Source: Excoecaria cochinchinensis (taxonomy: Eukaryota; Streptophyta; Magnoliopsida; Malpighiales; Euphorbiaceae). Taken from it: a stretch of DNA of 64,000 bases. Shown piece after piece: positions 1 through 11,713 of the stretch. Where the stretch lies: the NCBI GenBank assembly GCA_947683425.1, contig CANTUQ010000158.1, positions 2,728,001 to 2,792,000 on the forward strand. The letters run 5' to 3'. The first letter of the stretch is position 1. Each line of letters starts with the position of its first letter. The notes beneath the pieces were generated by a model, which ran no database searches, had not been told where the DNA came from, and saw only the letters and a program-made list of their open reading frames with translations. The position numbers and the translations under genes are program-made.

Positions 1-331
1 TATGTATATGTAATTTTATGTAAGATTCTGAATGTAATATTTGGGCTATGTTAAGGTTATTATATTTTTGGTAATAAGTTATTCCTTTGTTTTATATTTT
101 GCCTTATGCTTCCACTGAATAATTATATGTATGCAGGTTATATGTTTCCTCTTAGTGCTTATGTGTGTGTGAGCTAATGCATGACCAGTTGTGCCCTTAA
201 GGTAAGTTTTTAATTTTCCCCACGCTTTTGTATGAATGTATACTTCCGCTTAGTGCATGTGCACATGTGTGTAAGTGAACGTCGGTAGAACTCTCCGGCA
301 TCCTTCCAATGGGGACGTAGGGAGTGTTACA
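1..331 (+). mobile_element. Family-A LTR, 3' tail of the 5' LTR (element A0)
   Basis: This is the last part of a long LTR cut by the window start. It aligns by eye with 10381-10709, the end of the paired 3' LTR, with only scattered differences, and it ends in GTGTTACA. A primer binding site follows five bases later, so this is a 5' LTR on the plus strand. The tail is rich in TGTA/TATGTA motifs of the kind found near plant polyadenylation sites; a polyadenylation role is inferred. Confidence 0.9.
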
Positions 332-336
332 TTTAG

Positions 337-348
337 TGGTATCAGAGC
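337..348 (+). promoter_or_regulatory. Primer binding site (initiator tRNA-Met type)
   Basis: TGGTATCAGAGC, five bases after the LTR end. It matches the well-known plant retrotransposon PBS complementary to the 3' end of initiator tRNA-Met and would prime minus-strand DNA synthesis. Confidence 0.9.
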
Positions 349-459
349 GCCGGTTTGGCGGTTCTGGTTGCCTTGTTTGTTATGTGTTGAGTCTTTGCGT
401 GAGAGTCGGTTTCGTGTCGTGGCCTAATGCAAATGTGTCTTGCTTTGTGTCGTGTCTAG

Positions 460-507
460 ATGGAGTCTGATTTTAGTGAGGATGTGGCGAGGCAACAGAA
501 AGTGTGA
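460..507 (+). pseudogene. Broken gag start of A0
   Basis: An ATG about 110 bases after the PBS begins MESDFSED and stops after 15 residues. The array copies at 37090, 42176 and 54058 read 42 residues from the same ATG, so this copy appears to have lost frame by small indels. Family B keeps a related start, MESDSRES. I read it as the surviving N-terminus of a gag gene; translation is unknown. Confidence 0.6.
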
Positions 508-1224
508 ACCCAATTAGTGCTGATCAAAGTGTTTCGTTTCTGAGCATCCTTTGGTTGGAATTCTGGTCCTGTTTCTAATGATAGAACATTAGTGCAAGGA
601 CTGATTCGGATTTTGGATAGGCTGACTGCTCCTAGGATTTCTCAAGGTTTTGTTCAGAGTGTACCTCAGTAAAGAAAGGTGTTGAGTAAGAGGCTAGTGG
701 GAAAGAAAAAAAAATTGAGGACCTCCGATGTGTCAACAATGTCAGAAGCAACATTGAGACAAGTGTAAGAAATGTAAGAAGAATTGGATACCATCAGTAA
801 GTGGATGAGTATTTGGATCTTGTAAGGTTTTGGTAGTACTCTATATGCCTGTCAGCTATCTCCAGAAAAGTGTTTGAATGAAAGCATATTGAATCATGGG
901 GATGGGATAAAGTGCATCACTATAGCATCAATTGCATTACCTCAGCATCACTCTGCATACATGAGTCATCGCATTTTCATTGCATCATTGTCCCTTTGAC
1001 CATACACGAAAATCATTTTCATATGTGTTTGATTGAGAGAAAGCTGATAGGGTGTATATGTACTATTTGATATTAAGATTAACGGTAAGAATAACGAGCT
1101 CAGCAATCGTTTAGGAAAGTGTTCTGTGTTTGGTTAAAGATTGAGCAGAAAGAGTATTTTGGGATCTTTTACAAGTGAAGGTAAAAAGGATTTTAGAGTT
1201 TGACAGGAGTCACTACAAGAAATT

Positions 1225-1700
1225 TGACTTTTTGTGACGAATTTTTTACTGACACATAAAATTTTGTCACTAATTGTAACTTACAACGACGAATTTTTTA
1301 AAACGTCACCATACTATTTGTTACTGTGACTATCTTACGTCATTTTATGTTTTAATTATCGTCACTAAAAGATTAATTTGGTGACGAAAAAATATATTTC
1401 GTCATGATTTATTTAGGAGGGATAATTTCCCACCATTTTTTTGGAGGGAAAAAATTTAATGACAAAATAATAACTTATTGCAACGTATATAATCGTCACA
1501 AAATATTTATTTTTCGTGACGAATTATTTTTGTCATAATTAAATAAATTAGTGACGAATTATTTTTGTCATAATTAAATAAATTAGTGATAATAAAATCA
1601 TTTCGTCACGAATAACATATCGGCATAAAAAATTATTATATTTATGACAAATAAATATATCACAAAAAATGAATATACTGTGACGAGATACAATTTCGTC
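1225..1700. repeat. Left subterminal GTGACGA/TCGTCAC motif array of the CACTA element
   Basis: Many short copies of GTGACGA and its complement, in both orientations and separated by AT-rich sequence. This matches the subterminal repeats to which CACTA transposases bind (family knowledge); binding here is inferred. Confidence 0.8.
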
Positions 1701-2109
1701 ACCTTTAATATGAAGGAAAAATTTCTAACCTTTTTTGGTCTATTTTGGGTCCGCAAGCTGGCAAATTCACCCTGCAGATCACCCACTTTTCTTGTGAAAA
1801 TATCATGGCATAAAATAAGTTATATTAATTGTTTGAATTTTATAAAAATTCGACAAGTGTATTGAAATATTGAGAAGATGTTGTTACTTGTTATATTATT
1901 ATTACCATCGGCATGATCATTTATTTATTCTACTTGACTATATGTGACCTTATAAATAGAATGCTAATTTCTATAATATTCGTAGATTTAATATTTATAT
2001 TTTCATTTTTTTAATTACATTGAGCGGGGGCTGATCTTTGAATTTTAAATCGATTAGAAAAATAGTACGTTTGAATTACATATGATTTTCTTTTAATAGA
2101 TATTACAAT

Positions 2110-4101
2110 TGTAACGCCCCAAAATTTTCGGTGTTTTTATTAATAGCTTGACGTGCTAAATATTTATCAAAAGTTAAATTTTGGCGCATAAGAGGTCGAA
2201 TTTCTTCTTAAAGCTACTCAACATAATTATTGAAATAAATTATTAGACAAATATATGTATAAACATAGAGGTATGTTTACATGTAATTGGATTAGAAAAT
2301 ATTAATTAAAGAATAAAGGGTATATAGACAAATAAAATAAGAGAAGGTAAGGGAATAGAAAGGAGAGAGACAGAACACGGTGAAGGAAAAGAAAGAGACC
2401 AGAGAAGGAGAGAAGGAAAGAGAGAGGGAGAGAGGGACGGCGGAGCAGCGGCGGAAGGTGGCGAGCGGTTGGTGGCATCGTGGGCAAGCAGCGCCGTTGC
2501 CGATCACGGCGATTTCTCGTCGTCGTGGTGTCGTTGATCCAGGAAGCGGGAGAAAAAGACTAAAGCTTCTTCAGTGTGTTCCGGCCAGCTCCGGCAACGA
2601 TCGGCGACATGAGTGGTGCAACTGGACTCACGGCAGCCAAACGAAGCTTCCGGTGGCCGTGGATCTTCCTAAATCACCGGCGATGAGCAGATCGGAGAGG
2701 GAGCAGACCGAAGCTTTCGGCGTCAATTCCGGCGAAATGAACGATCTTCACGGCGCGTGACCACCGGAAAAGCAACCCCGGCGCTCCAAGCTTCCTCCTG
2801 TTGATTTCGGTGTCTTCGGTGGAGCTCCGACGATGGTAAAATGAGCCAAAAATATCAGAAAAATCGGTTAGTGGCCACCAAACTTACCTTTTCCAAAAGA
2901 TTTATTTATAAATTAAATTGTTAAGGTACGATTTATATTTACAGTATATGCATGGTTAAGGTTTATTGAATTGATTGATAAATTTTCTGTGTTAATTGAG
3001 CAATTAGTTGGAGTAAATCAAATCTACCTTTCCATATGATTTTATATAAGATAACCATGCTATGGAATTTTTGTGTTATGTGTACTGAAGTTTAATGTCT
3101 AATTGGCAAATTATGTATATTAGGGAATGCTGATATATGGTTCTGGTTTTATTTGCTATTAAATAACTCCTTTAGCTTATTGACAATTAGATATTGAAAA
3201 TTGATAAGTTATTACGGTGTAGCTATTTCTACCATTAAAACGAAATTGTAAAGTTATTTTGTTAGCTTGTTGAACTTGCATGTTAGCTAACATTACACAA
3301 ATGTAAAATGATAAATTAAAGTGAAATTAGAAGAGTATGATGAACTTGTCTCTTTGTGACCCTCACGGCTTGGTTAGGAAGACGAGTTAACCTGGTTTGT
3401 TTAAATTCTAAATGTGCTGACAATTTCACATGTTAAATAAAAATGAGAATGGTTAATGGTAGTTAATTGAATTAAAAGAATTAGCTTAAAAAGGATGCAA
3501 ATGAACTATCCAGGATGGCTTAGTAACAAAGGGTATATTTGTTGTTCCTCATATATATATATATGAAATTGAAATAGGCGTTAATTAATGGACAATGGGG
3601 GCTGTTCACATAATTTAAAAAAAAAACTTTCATTCATAAAAATCAGTAAAAAATTAGGTTTTACAATAGTAAAAATGTATCGACTTATTGAAAAATTATT
3701 TATAGTGATAGATGATGTATTATCATAGTATCTTTGTATTTTGTAAAATTGATGTAAATAGTGAGTGATGATATTGTGAATTATTATATGAGTTGTGAAT
3801 GGACTTAAATTGGTGGATGGGCAAAATTGTGTTGGAGTTTGAATTGGAGTAGGATGGATGAAAATGTATTTGATTATAGAAGTGTTAAGACTTTCTGTTT
3901 ACAGGGGGATACGCAATATTATAGGGAAAATTTTGCCGAAATTTCGGTAGAATTTAAGTAGCCTATTTTAGAATGATTGTATGAATAGTAAGATTTAATA
4001 GTTATAAAACAGTTGGAAAAAAAAATTACCCGGATTTTTGCAATAATTGTAAAAGTAGTATAAGACAATTAAGTTATTATTTATCATTTAAGGGTGTTAC
4101 A
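2110..4101 (+). mobile_element. Solo LTR (family I) nested in the CACTA element
   Basis: Begins TGTAACGCCCC and ends AGGGTGTTACA, with a perfect 5-bp target duplication ACAAT at 2105-2109 and 4102-4106. At 1992 bp with no internal region it is a solo LTR, presumably left by LTR-LTR recombination. It has a purine-rich then GC-rich stretch at 2380-2850 like a promoter/leader; the 126-codon frame there (2380-2760) matches no protein I recognise and is probably fortuitous. Confidence 0.9.
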
Positions 4102-4106
4102 ACAAT

Positions 4107-5139
4107 AGTTTTAACAGTTATATTTTTTTTAAAAAAAAGAACAGTATGCTAGTTTAGATTCGAATAGGAGTTTTTAGATTGGAATTTTTCCATCACTTAT
4201 AAAAAAAAAGTCTTAATAGTTTTATCATTTATGTAAACAGAATTTGCATTGTATTATAGAGCCAGAATGGAATTAGATAGTAAGTGAATGAATTAGAGAA
4301 ATTAAGTGTAGTTAATAAATAATGAGTATAGTTAAGTATACCTGAAGATAATTATAATAATAAAATTAATTAAATTGTTAAGAAAATCAGAGTTTCTGGT
4401 CATAAACAAATTAATTGGGTTATACACCTTTAAAAGGGGAAATTTATAAACAGAATTGGACTAGTGAAATGTAGTGAATACTTGTATAAACAATAATATA
4501 TATAATTAGTAAGATATGAAATAAACTTAGTTTGATGAAATAAAATGAAGGTGGTTCGGAATGGGAAGAAAAAAGTGGTGTCCGAATGTATACTTGTATA
4601 TACGAGGTATATTATGATTGTTAAGGCATTTTAATTGTATATATATGTGATTAATGGCATGTTGTGAAGATAAATTAGTGAAATGTGGTAAATAAATGGA
4701 GTGGTATGAGATAATGATAACTTGTGTCACTGGGATTATTTCTGACATTATGGATCGAAATATATATCGATTTTAATAGTCTCAACATGAATTGAACGGA
4801 GAACCATGTGGTAGGATTGATCTTTATAAGCAAACCCATTATTCAATTCGAAAAGGTTGGTCATCTCAACAAGCAGCCGAAAATTGGATAAGTAATTAAT
4901 ATACAAGTTTTGTAATGTAATTAGTTTGTTTTGAGACTTACATAAATTCTATTTTCTTTTAATTTCTTGTATTTGATTTTGAAACTCTTTGACTTGCTTG
5001 GTATCTCATGTTTTAGTGGTTTTTAATTTTGCAGTTCTTTAATTTAGGTTCATTCCAAACTGTTCAATTGATAGCGACGTTTATGAATTTTCAGGTAACA
5101 AGTGTAACTTCTCTTTTATTTACGTCAATGCGATACTTG
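4107..5139. other. CACTA interior, unassigned AT-rich sequence
   Basis: No coding frame, structural motif or clear repeat boundary was recognised. It lies between the solo LTR and a second LTR fragment and may include the diverged upstream part of that fragment. Confidence 0.4.
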
Positions 5140-5596
5140 TGCATTTATTTTTAGCTGATAGTTTTGATGTATTAATATTATACCTTTGTATTTTGTATAA
5201 TTGAATTGAGTACTGAAATTGGATGATATAAGTATATTATAATATATGGTATGTGAGATTGGATCTAAATTGGAGGATGGGCAAACTTGTGTTGGAGTTT
5301 GAATTGAAGTGGGTGGAATAAATATATGATTATTTGAAGTGTAAAGATTTTATTGATTACAGGGGGATAGGCAATATTATAGAGGGAATTCTGCTGAAAT
5401 TTCGGTAGAATTAAGTGACATATTTGTATTTTGATTGAATGAATAGTAAAACTAAATAGTTATAGGGCAGATGGGTATAGTGAAAGGATAAAAAAAAATA
5501 ATTACCTGAATTTCGCAATAATTTGAAGAGTAGTTTAAGAAAATCAAGTAATCAGTATCGTTGGAATCGTAATGTGTATAAATGAAGGGTGTTACA
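5140..5596 (+). mobile_element. Second, diverged family-I LTR fragment
   Basis: Resembles 3690-4101 throughout, including 'ggatgggcaaa.ttgtgttggagtttgaattg', 'acagggggata.gcaatattatag' and the end AGGGTGTTACA. Only the 3' part of the LTR is recognisable, and I found no TGT start or target duplication. It is clearly more diverged than the intact solo LTR. Confidence 0.65.
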
Positions 5597-5974
5597 GGAT
5601 TGAGTTTTTTTTATCTAATATAAGATTTTTTTTTTGCAGGAGCAGAATGCAAATTTTGAAGTTTCAACAGATTTTATTTCTTGAATAGGATGCAAATTTA
5701 ATTTTTTGTATTAGACAGTATGTTTTTTTTAATTAACCTTTTATTTGAATAAATACATTATATTATATTTTTTTTAGAAATTTAATTGATTGTATGACAT
5801 TAAATTTAAAATGTGTCATTTTTAATACAATGCATATATGATAAGTATATTTGTCATAATTTGTCGACTTGTTAGTTCATAAATAACGGTATAATGTTTA
5901 TAATTACGATATTAATATTGTAATAAAAAAAATATAATTTAATGACAATAAAAAATTGTCACTAAAACTATTTT

Positions 5975-6525
5975 TTGTGACAATTATTTTTATCCCTATT
6001 TATATCACTAAAATGTAACGTAATATGACGATTTATATTCATCATTAATATACATTAATTTAATGACGAAATTATTTTTCATCACTTAAAGTATTAGATT
6101 TAGTGACGAAATTAAATATTTTATAACGAAAATTATATTTATTTATGATGATAATTACGTAACCAATACTTAATGGTTTTAACAAGAAACAGAGTTTCGT
6201 CATTAAAAATATTTAATTTCGTGACGAATTTTAAATTTGTCATAAAAAATACCAATTTTTAGTGACGATAAACAATATAATGTGACGAAATATAATTTTA
6301 TTTATGACATAATTTTTGTCATGAAAAGTAAGAACTAAAGATGATGATAATTATTTTTGTCACAAAAAATATACTTACGGTGACAAAAAAGTAAATCGTC
6401 ACGTAAACTTTTATGTTACGTGCCTACCGTTACGTTCTCTGTGAAGATAAAAAATCGTCACCTTATCTTTTCAGCGACGAAAAATGAATTTTTCATGACA
6501 ATTTTTTGCATCACAAAAAGTCAAA
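5975..6525. repeat. Right subterminal motif array of the CACTA element
   Basis: Dense GTGACGA-like and TCGTCAC-like motifs mirroring the left end, running to the terminal inverted repeat at 6537. Confidence 0.8.
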
Positions 6526-6853
6526 TTTCTTGTAGTGAGTGTTATTGGTAAGGAGAAACGTAGATATGACGTACATCTTTTAAGTATTGAAGGATTTATG
6601 TAGCAATCGGCGAAAGTTAGTTGGTTTATGTGTAAAGCGTTTGGGCTTTGATTTCAGTCGGGCATTTGAGTAATGATTGTTCTGATAAATGTGTTTGATT
6701 CGAATATAAGAAAGTGATTTAAGAGTACAATGATGGCAATAAATGTAAGCGAGTGAGTAGTTGAGAGTGAAGTGTATGAGTTTGTTGGTGACATGGAATG
6801 TAATGCTGGGAATTCTTTTCGGTGTAAGTGAATTTCAAAGACGAAATTCTGTT

Positions 6854-6865
6854 AGGAGGGAAGAG
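6854..6865 (+). promoter_or_regulatory. Polypurine tract of A0
   Basis: AGGAGGGAAGAG directly before the 3' LTR, the expected place for plus-strand priming. It is preceded by a degenerate 'tttcaaagacgaaatt' related to the TTTCGAGGAYGAAATT motif of sibling copies. Confidence 0.8.
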
Positions 6866-7465
6866 TTGTCACACCCCAAATTGGGCCTAGTCGGAATCGG
6901 CTAGCTAAATCGGATAAGTGAAGGGTATTTTCATAATTTGTGTAAGAGGAAAATTTGGATATTAAGGAATTATTTGCTAAGTAATTAATTAATAAGTTTA
7001 GTGGAGGAATTTTATGGTGTGCTTGTGGTGCATGGAAGTAGGATATAAGTGGGTTAAGAGGTTTTATAGTGTGGGTTTGTAGGTATGGTGCCTTGGATGT
7101 AAGTGGGTTTTTAAGAAATGTTATGGTGTGAGTTGAGTATGGTGCCATGGAGATATTATTATAAGAGTTGTTTAGGTGTGTTTTGTGTATGGTAACTAGA
7201 GCAAATATGTTGAAGATGGGATGATGGAACCATTAGGATGGTGACACATGGCATGGGGTTGGTGAGCATTAATTGGAAAAGGGAAGAGAGAGGTAGGGAG
7301 GGCAGAAATTTGTGAAGCTTCCCGTGGAAGTTACCCTCATTTCCTTGCTTCCATTTTTCCGTCCCTCTCTTTCTCTCTTACTCCCATTCTCTGCTTCCAT
7401 CTCCTCTTCCTTGTGTTTTCTTGAGCCTTGAGTTGGAATCCTGAGTTTTGAGTGGGAATAAAGAG

Positions 7466-7658
7466 GTAAGATCTTGGATTTTTATGGCTTCTTCTTCTTC
7501 TTGTTCTTCTCCTGCGTTTTATGGGTTTTGATTGTGGTTCTCATGGTTTGATTTTGTGTTTTGGCTGGGTTTTGTGCAAGAATCGGAAGAAGGAAGAAAC
7601 AGGAAAGGGAAAGAGAAGGTGAGATCGTGAAAGAGCCGAAGTGAAGTTTCAATTCAAG
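7466..7658 (+). other. Predicted leader intron inside LTR A1
   Basis: Donor AG/GTAAGA after a CT-rich leader; acceptor TTCAAG before GTTTGGGAG. Similar intervals of 190-205 bp occur at the same position in array LTR A2 (33763-33966), LTR G (26460-26664) and LTR E (59140-59331). Splicing is inferred from the motifs and their conservation. Confidence 0.5.
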
Positions 7659-8248
7659 GTTTGGGAGTTGTGTTTTTTAGTGTGTGAGTTTGGGAAACTC
7701 TCTATTATGTATATGAATTTTAGTATATTCATGTGTGATATAAGTTTCTTGAATGTGTTGTTGATGATATATGATGATGGTAGTGAGTGTTGGTTTAAAT
7801 TGTTCATTTGTGCATGTGAATAGGATTTTGGGTGAAAAACTGGGTTAGAATGCACTTGACCTTTCTTCGGTTTTAAGCTGTATTGGAGTTGTAGAACTCT
7901 AAATGGTATGAAACCAGGTTCCGTTGGAAAGATAAGATATATTCCTACAAATTTGTCAGAAATAGTCTTGAGCTAATTTTGACTCTAAGTGTCTCAAAAG
8001 TAGTCATGAAGTAGAGCTATCTTCTCTGGCCGGGTTTAGGGGAGCACTATAGGTAGTTTTGATCATATATGAAGTTATAGATGTCCAATTGATCTGAAAT
8101 TTGCTGCATTTGAAATTTAACATCTTAGGTAACAAATGTTAAGAGGAAATTTTTCCTAAAAATGTAGTTTAGATGCCCGTTTAGGCTGAACAAAAATGAG
8201 TTGTGAAGCAGTCTTGAATTCTAGCTTATGTTTTGCAAATTTTTGGTA

Positions 8249-8356
8249 GGTCACGATGGTAACCAAATTCATTACCACCGTGACATATGAAAATGCTAGG
8301 TAGAATGCTTAGTTTGGACCTCATGGTGGTAACCAAATTCATTACCACCGTGACCC
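8249..8356 (+). repeat. Two CACGGTGG-type palindromic cassettes, LTR A1 cluster 1
   Basis: Two hairpins with arms like TCACGGTGGTAA / TTACCACCGTGA and a short CCAAATTCA spacer, separated by about 35 bp. Arms are 12-14 bp with few mismatches. Confidence 0.85.
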
Positions 8357-9021
8357 CTTCTGTCTTGACCATTTTAGGTGTTTTTCTTCCCGAATTGAAC
8401 CCGTATTGCACCAGAACTTTCTAGGATCTATCCGATGTATGTTTAGGACTATTAAATGAGTATAAGAATAGTTATCACTTGGAAAATAAACATGATTAGG
8501 ATTAAGATTAAGATTAATAGCAAATTAATGAAGTAATGATGTGTAATTGTATATATTAGAATCAAGTCAAGTTTAATGACATTATTGAGCATCATAATAC
8601 TTCAATCTATATAAACGTGTATAATATGAACAAGTATGCATAGGTATGAAGTAAGATCTACGTTATATACGCATGAAATGAGTTTGCTCAATGATATATA
8701 TATATATAGGATATGAGTAGTGAATGTGTGATTGAAGTAATTACCTAACAATATTATATGATGCATGCATTGATAATAAATATTATTAGAATGTAATAGT
8801 ATGCAAGATATCTATGATGCTATTATGGTTCATGTGGATATTTGAGTGACTATATAATATGATAATGATATGATTTAATGCTTTTAGCTTATGAATTCCT
8901 CTTTCAAATAGAGACCCATAATGTGGCAAACCGGCTAAGTAAGTATTTATATAAATGTTCAAATAGTTGCTATGAATGATATGATAAAGTGTGTGTGGAA
9001 AAATATTTTGTTCTGGGCAGT

Positions 9022-9215
9022 GGGTATGTCATGGTGTCAACCTAATGGGTTACCACCATGAGGTACCCCATTAGTACATTCTGTTTTGGGGGTCTGGGTA
9101 TATCACGGTGACAACCAAATGGGTTACCACCGTGAGGTACCCCAGACCTGCTTTCTGCTGAGATCCCTGGGTATGTCACGGTGGCAACCAATCTGATTAC
9201 CACCGTGACCTACCC
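9022..9215 (+). repeat. Three CACGGTGG-type palindromic cassettes, LTR A1 cluster 2
   Basis: Three tandem hairpins, each with an outer GGGTA/TACCC stem and an inner CACGG/CCGTG stem. The first reads CATGG on the left and CCATG on the right, so both arms differ from the CACGG/CCGTG form in a way that keeps pairing. Confidence 0.85.
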
Positions 9216-10214
9216 TATTTTTGCAATAAAATCTTATTTGTTTCACGCGTATTTAAGATGTTAAATTATGGATTTTTTGCACGCATTGTCTTTTAATATG
9301 AACTGTATATTAGTGAGATGGATGATATTTGCATGTACTGATTAATCAAAGTATGTGGATTCTTTATTAGTTATAATTGAACTATGGACGTTAACTGTGT
9401 AATTTAACCCGCGAGTCAACTAAGTGGATAGTTAGGCATGCCTAATAGAGTCTCGTTAGCTGCAACACCTTTGGATGTATGGTCCCTGATCAGGTCCCTG
9501 TTTGGTTCCTCGGGAACCCTTTAATGTGTTTGGATCTGGATTAAGATCCCCTAATGTGAAAGTGTTTTGAATGAGAATTAATGACGTTGCTATTCGATTC
9601 GTACCCGTAAGGTGCGCCCGTTCGTACCAATAAGGTACTGTCAGTTAAAGTTTATGTGATTACTTTGATTCGTACCCTTAAGGTGCGCCCGTTCGTGCTA
9701 GCAAGGCACTGTCAGATTATTCGTTATCCACTATTTTGAGTCAGCAGGTATTTTGGTTTGCTTTGTCTGATATGAATATGAGAATATGTTATCCGAATGT
9801 GTAAGATTTTAGTCATGTGAATCAGATATGAATTCGAAGGTGATTATGAATCTCTGAATGGGTTAAATGTGACTCAAACATGCCTATTGTGTGCGATTAT
9901 TCATATATATATATATATCGTATTGTGACTGCATTTGAATATAATCGATTGTGGTTATAAGCATGTGAATTAGTATGTATTCGAATGTGATTTTATACTG
10001 TTAACTATTATGGATTAGCATGTGAACTAGTTTGCGTGAAAATGCGACATTGACTATTGAATGATAATATGTGAATGTGGATATGATCCTCTAAACGCAC
10101 GGCTTTTATATGCAAGTATAATATTATATGTGTTATGAATGTCCGCATATGCCATTTGCATGTGTTACGCCTTGGCGACCATTGTTAATGGCCGCCCATA
10201 TTTCTTGTGTGTTT

Positions 10215-10260
10215 CCCCACTAAGAGTTATCGCTTAGCACGGGTTCTTTTCCCGTGCAGG
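10215..10260 (+). repeat. Conserved double hairpin near the LTR 3' end (A1)
   Basis: CCCCACTAAG-AGTTAT-CGCTTAG followed by CACGGG-TTCTTTT-CCCGTGCAG. The same pair of hairpins occurs in every sufficiently complete LTR of families A, B, D and H, with a CTAAGCG/CGCTTAG first stem in most. The TTCTTTTCCCGTGCAG/GTGG end also resembles a splice acceptor. Confidence 0.8.
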
Positions 10261-11627
10261 TGGCAGGTTTGGTTCGGTGCGAGTCGCGCGTCTGCAGGGT
10301 CGGCCACATAGGAGTTAGAAGTGTTGTTATTCTGTTTCAGCTCCTGTTTTCGGATTCTGTAATTTTGTAGCCTTTTCTTATGTATACTTAATTATATGTA
10401 AGATTCTTTATGTAATATTTGGGCTATGTTAAGGTTATTATATTTTTGGTATTAAGTTATTCCTTTGTTTTATGTTTTGCCTTATGCTTCCGCTGAATAA
10501 TTATATGTATGCATGTTATATGTTTCCTCTTAGTGCTTATGTGTGTGTGAGCTAATGCATGACCAGTTGTGCCCTTCAGGTAAGTTTTTAATTTTCCCCG
10601 CGCTTTTGTATGAATGTATGCTTCCGCTTAGTGCATGTGCGCATGTGTGTAAGTGAACGTCGGTAGCAATCTCCGGCGTCCTTCCAATGAGGACGTAGGG
10701 GGTGTTACACTCTCGCCTCGTGGCGCCTAGGACTGTGCAAGTTTGAGCCTTTTTACGAGACACAAGAGGGGTCTTGGAGGCCTTATCCCAATAGAACATT
10801 GAGATGGCCCTCTCGTCTCGTTGAACCCAAAGACCAGAGATGGTTCGGGACTTCCCATTTATTCATACCTTGGTTAGGTTTATAGTTGAGTTTTGAGTTT
10901 ATCGTTTCATCCCATTTCTCATTCAATTTAATACAGTTAGATTAAAGCGCAAATTGTCCATTCAGGGAAAGCAACAAATAAATAAAGCATAATTAAAGTA
11001 AAGTGCATGAAAATAAATTACAATAAAACTAGGGGCGGAATACAACCTCCATTGTAAATAAAATACAAATCATACATAAAACAGGCTATTTGTTAAAGAT
11101 GAGGACATTGGTCCTCGCATGCATATTTATTATAAAATAATTTTGATATGATAATTTTTATTTTGGATGGAGAAAATTGGGACATTGTTCCCATTTTTTT
11201 TAGGAAAGATTCCAAGTTAAATAATAAAAATGCTTTTGAGATTTTCTTTTTAGCGTCCCTAAAATAAAAAATTTTATAAGAAAATTACATGGTAGAATAA
11301 ATAAAAAAGCCAAATAAATGAAATATTACAAATAAAGCAAATAAATATTTAACCCAAACGAGACTTCTGGATCTCCTCTGGTGCTCGCAAAAATGCCCAA
11401 GTAAAGAAAATAAGTTTTGACATAAAAAAAACACAAATGAAATAATGTTAGTAATTAAATCAATAAAATCAACTAAACATATAAAATAATGAATAACAAA
11501 TTAAGATAAAATAAGATGAGATGAAGGATGATAAATGAATTAACATGTTAACAAATCAAAATAAATAAAAATATGCATTAAATGATAAAAGAAAAAAATG
11601 ATTTGATTAAAATAAATAAAACATGTA

Positions 11628-11711
<84 letters not shown>
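11628..11711. repeat. (AAT)n microsatellite
   Basis: About 28 units of AAT, at the position equivalent to the shorter repeat at 24873 in C3. Long Leu or Tyr runs in frames through it are artefacts. Confidence 0.98.

Positions 11712-11713
<2 letters not shown>

Larger units (their letters stand above)
1211..6537. mobile_element. CACTA (En/Spm-type) transposon, non-autonomous
   Basis: The left end begins CACTACAAGAAATTTGAC and the right end is its exact inverse; the terminal inverted repeat runs about 27 bp. A 3-bp duplication AGT (1208-1210 and 6538-6540) flanks it, as expected for the superfamily. Uninterrupted copies of the target exist in the array internals (for example near 37883), giving direct empty sites. 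Both subterminal regions are packed with GTGACGA/TCGTCAC motifs, the usual binding-site arrangement for CACTA transposases. No transposase ORF is visible. Most of the interior is LTR material (2110-4101 and a second piece ending at 5596). Confidence 0.93.
332..6866 (+). mobile_element. Internal region of element A0, interrupted by a CACTA transposon
   Basis: The region between the two family-A LTRs. Without the CACTA insertion and its 3-bp duplication it is about 1.2 kb, matching the 1.23-1.25-kb internal regions of the array at 36980, 42048 and 53930. It carries a PBS, a damaged gag start, a noncoding stretch and a polypurine tract. No protease, RT, RNase H or integrase is recognisable in any frame, so the element is non-autonomous. 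Confidence 0.88.
6867..10709 (+). mobile_element. Family-A 3' LTR (A1), 3843 bp
   Basis: Begins TGTCACACCCC and ends GGGGGTGTTACA. In order it holds a CT-rich leader segment (7310-7420); a predicted intron (donor GAG/GTAAGA at 7466, acceptor about 7658 before GTTTGGGAG); a conserved block with 'aacatcttaggtaacaaatg'; two palindromic cassettes (8249-8356); three more (9022-9215); the 'agtggatagttaggcatgcc' block (9422-9444); small palindromes around GGTCCCTGATCAGGTCCC; and a double hairpin (10215-10260). No coding sequence is seen. It is a slightly different subtype from the array LTRs (its own 3' segment 'gggctatgttaagg'). The bases after it belong to another element (C1). Confidence 0.92.

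Noticed and set aside
337..348. A host tRNA-Met gene
   Set aside because: Only 12 bases match, exactly after an LTR end; this is a primer binding site and no cloverleaf follows.
2380..2760. 126-codon frame, the longest GC-rich ORF in the solo LTR
   Set aside because: It lies in the purine-rich leader region of a solo LTR, is low in complexity at the start and resembles no protein family I know.
8249..9215. A CRISPR-like repeat-spacer array
   Set aside because: The repeats are palindromic LTR cassettes with two or three units, conserved spacers and no cas genes, in a plant genome.
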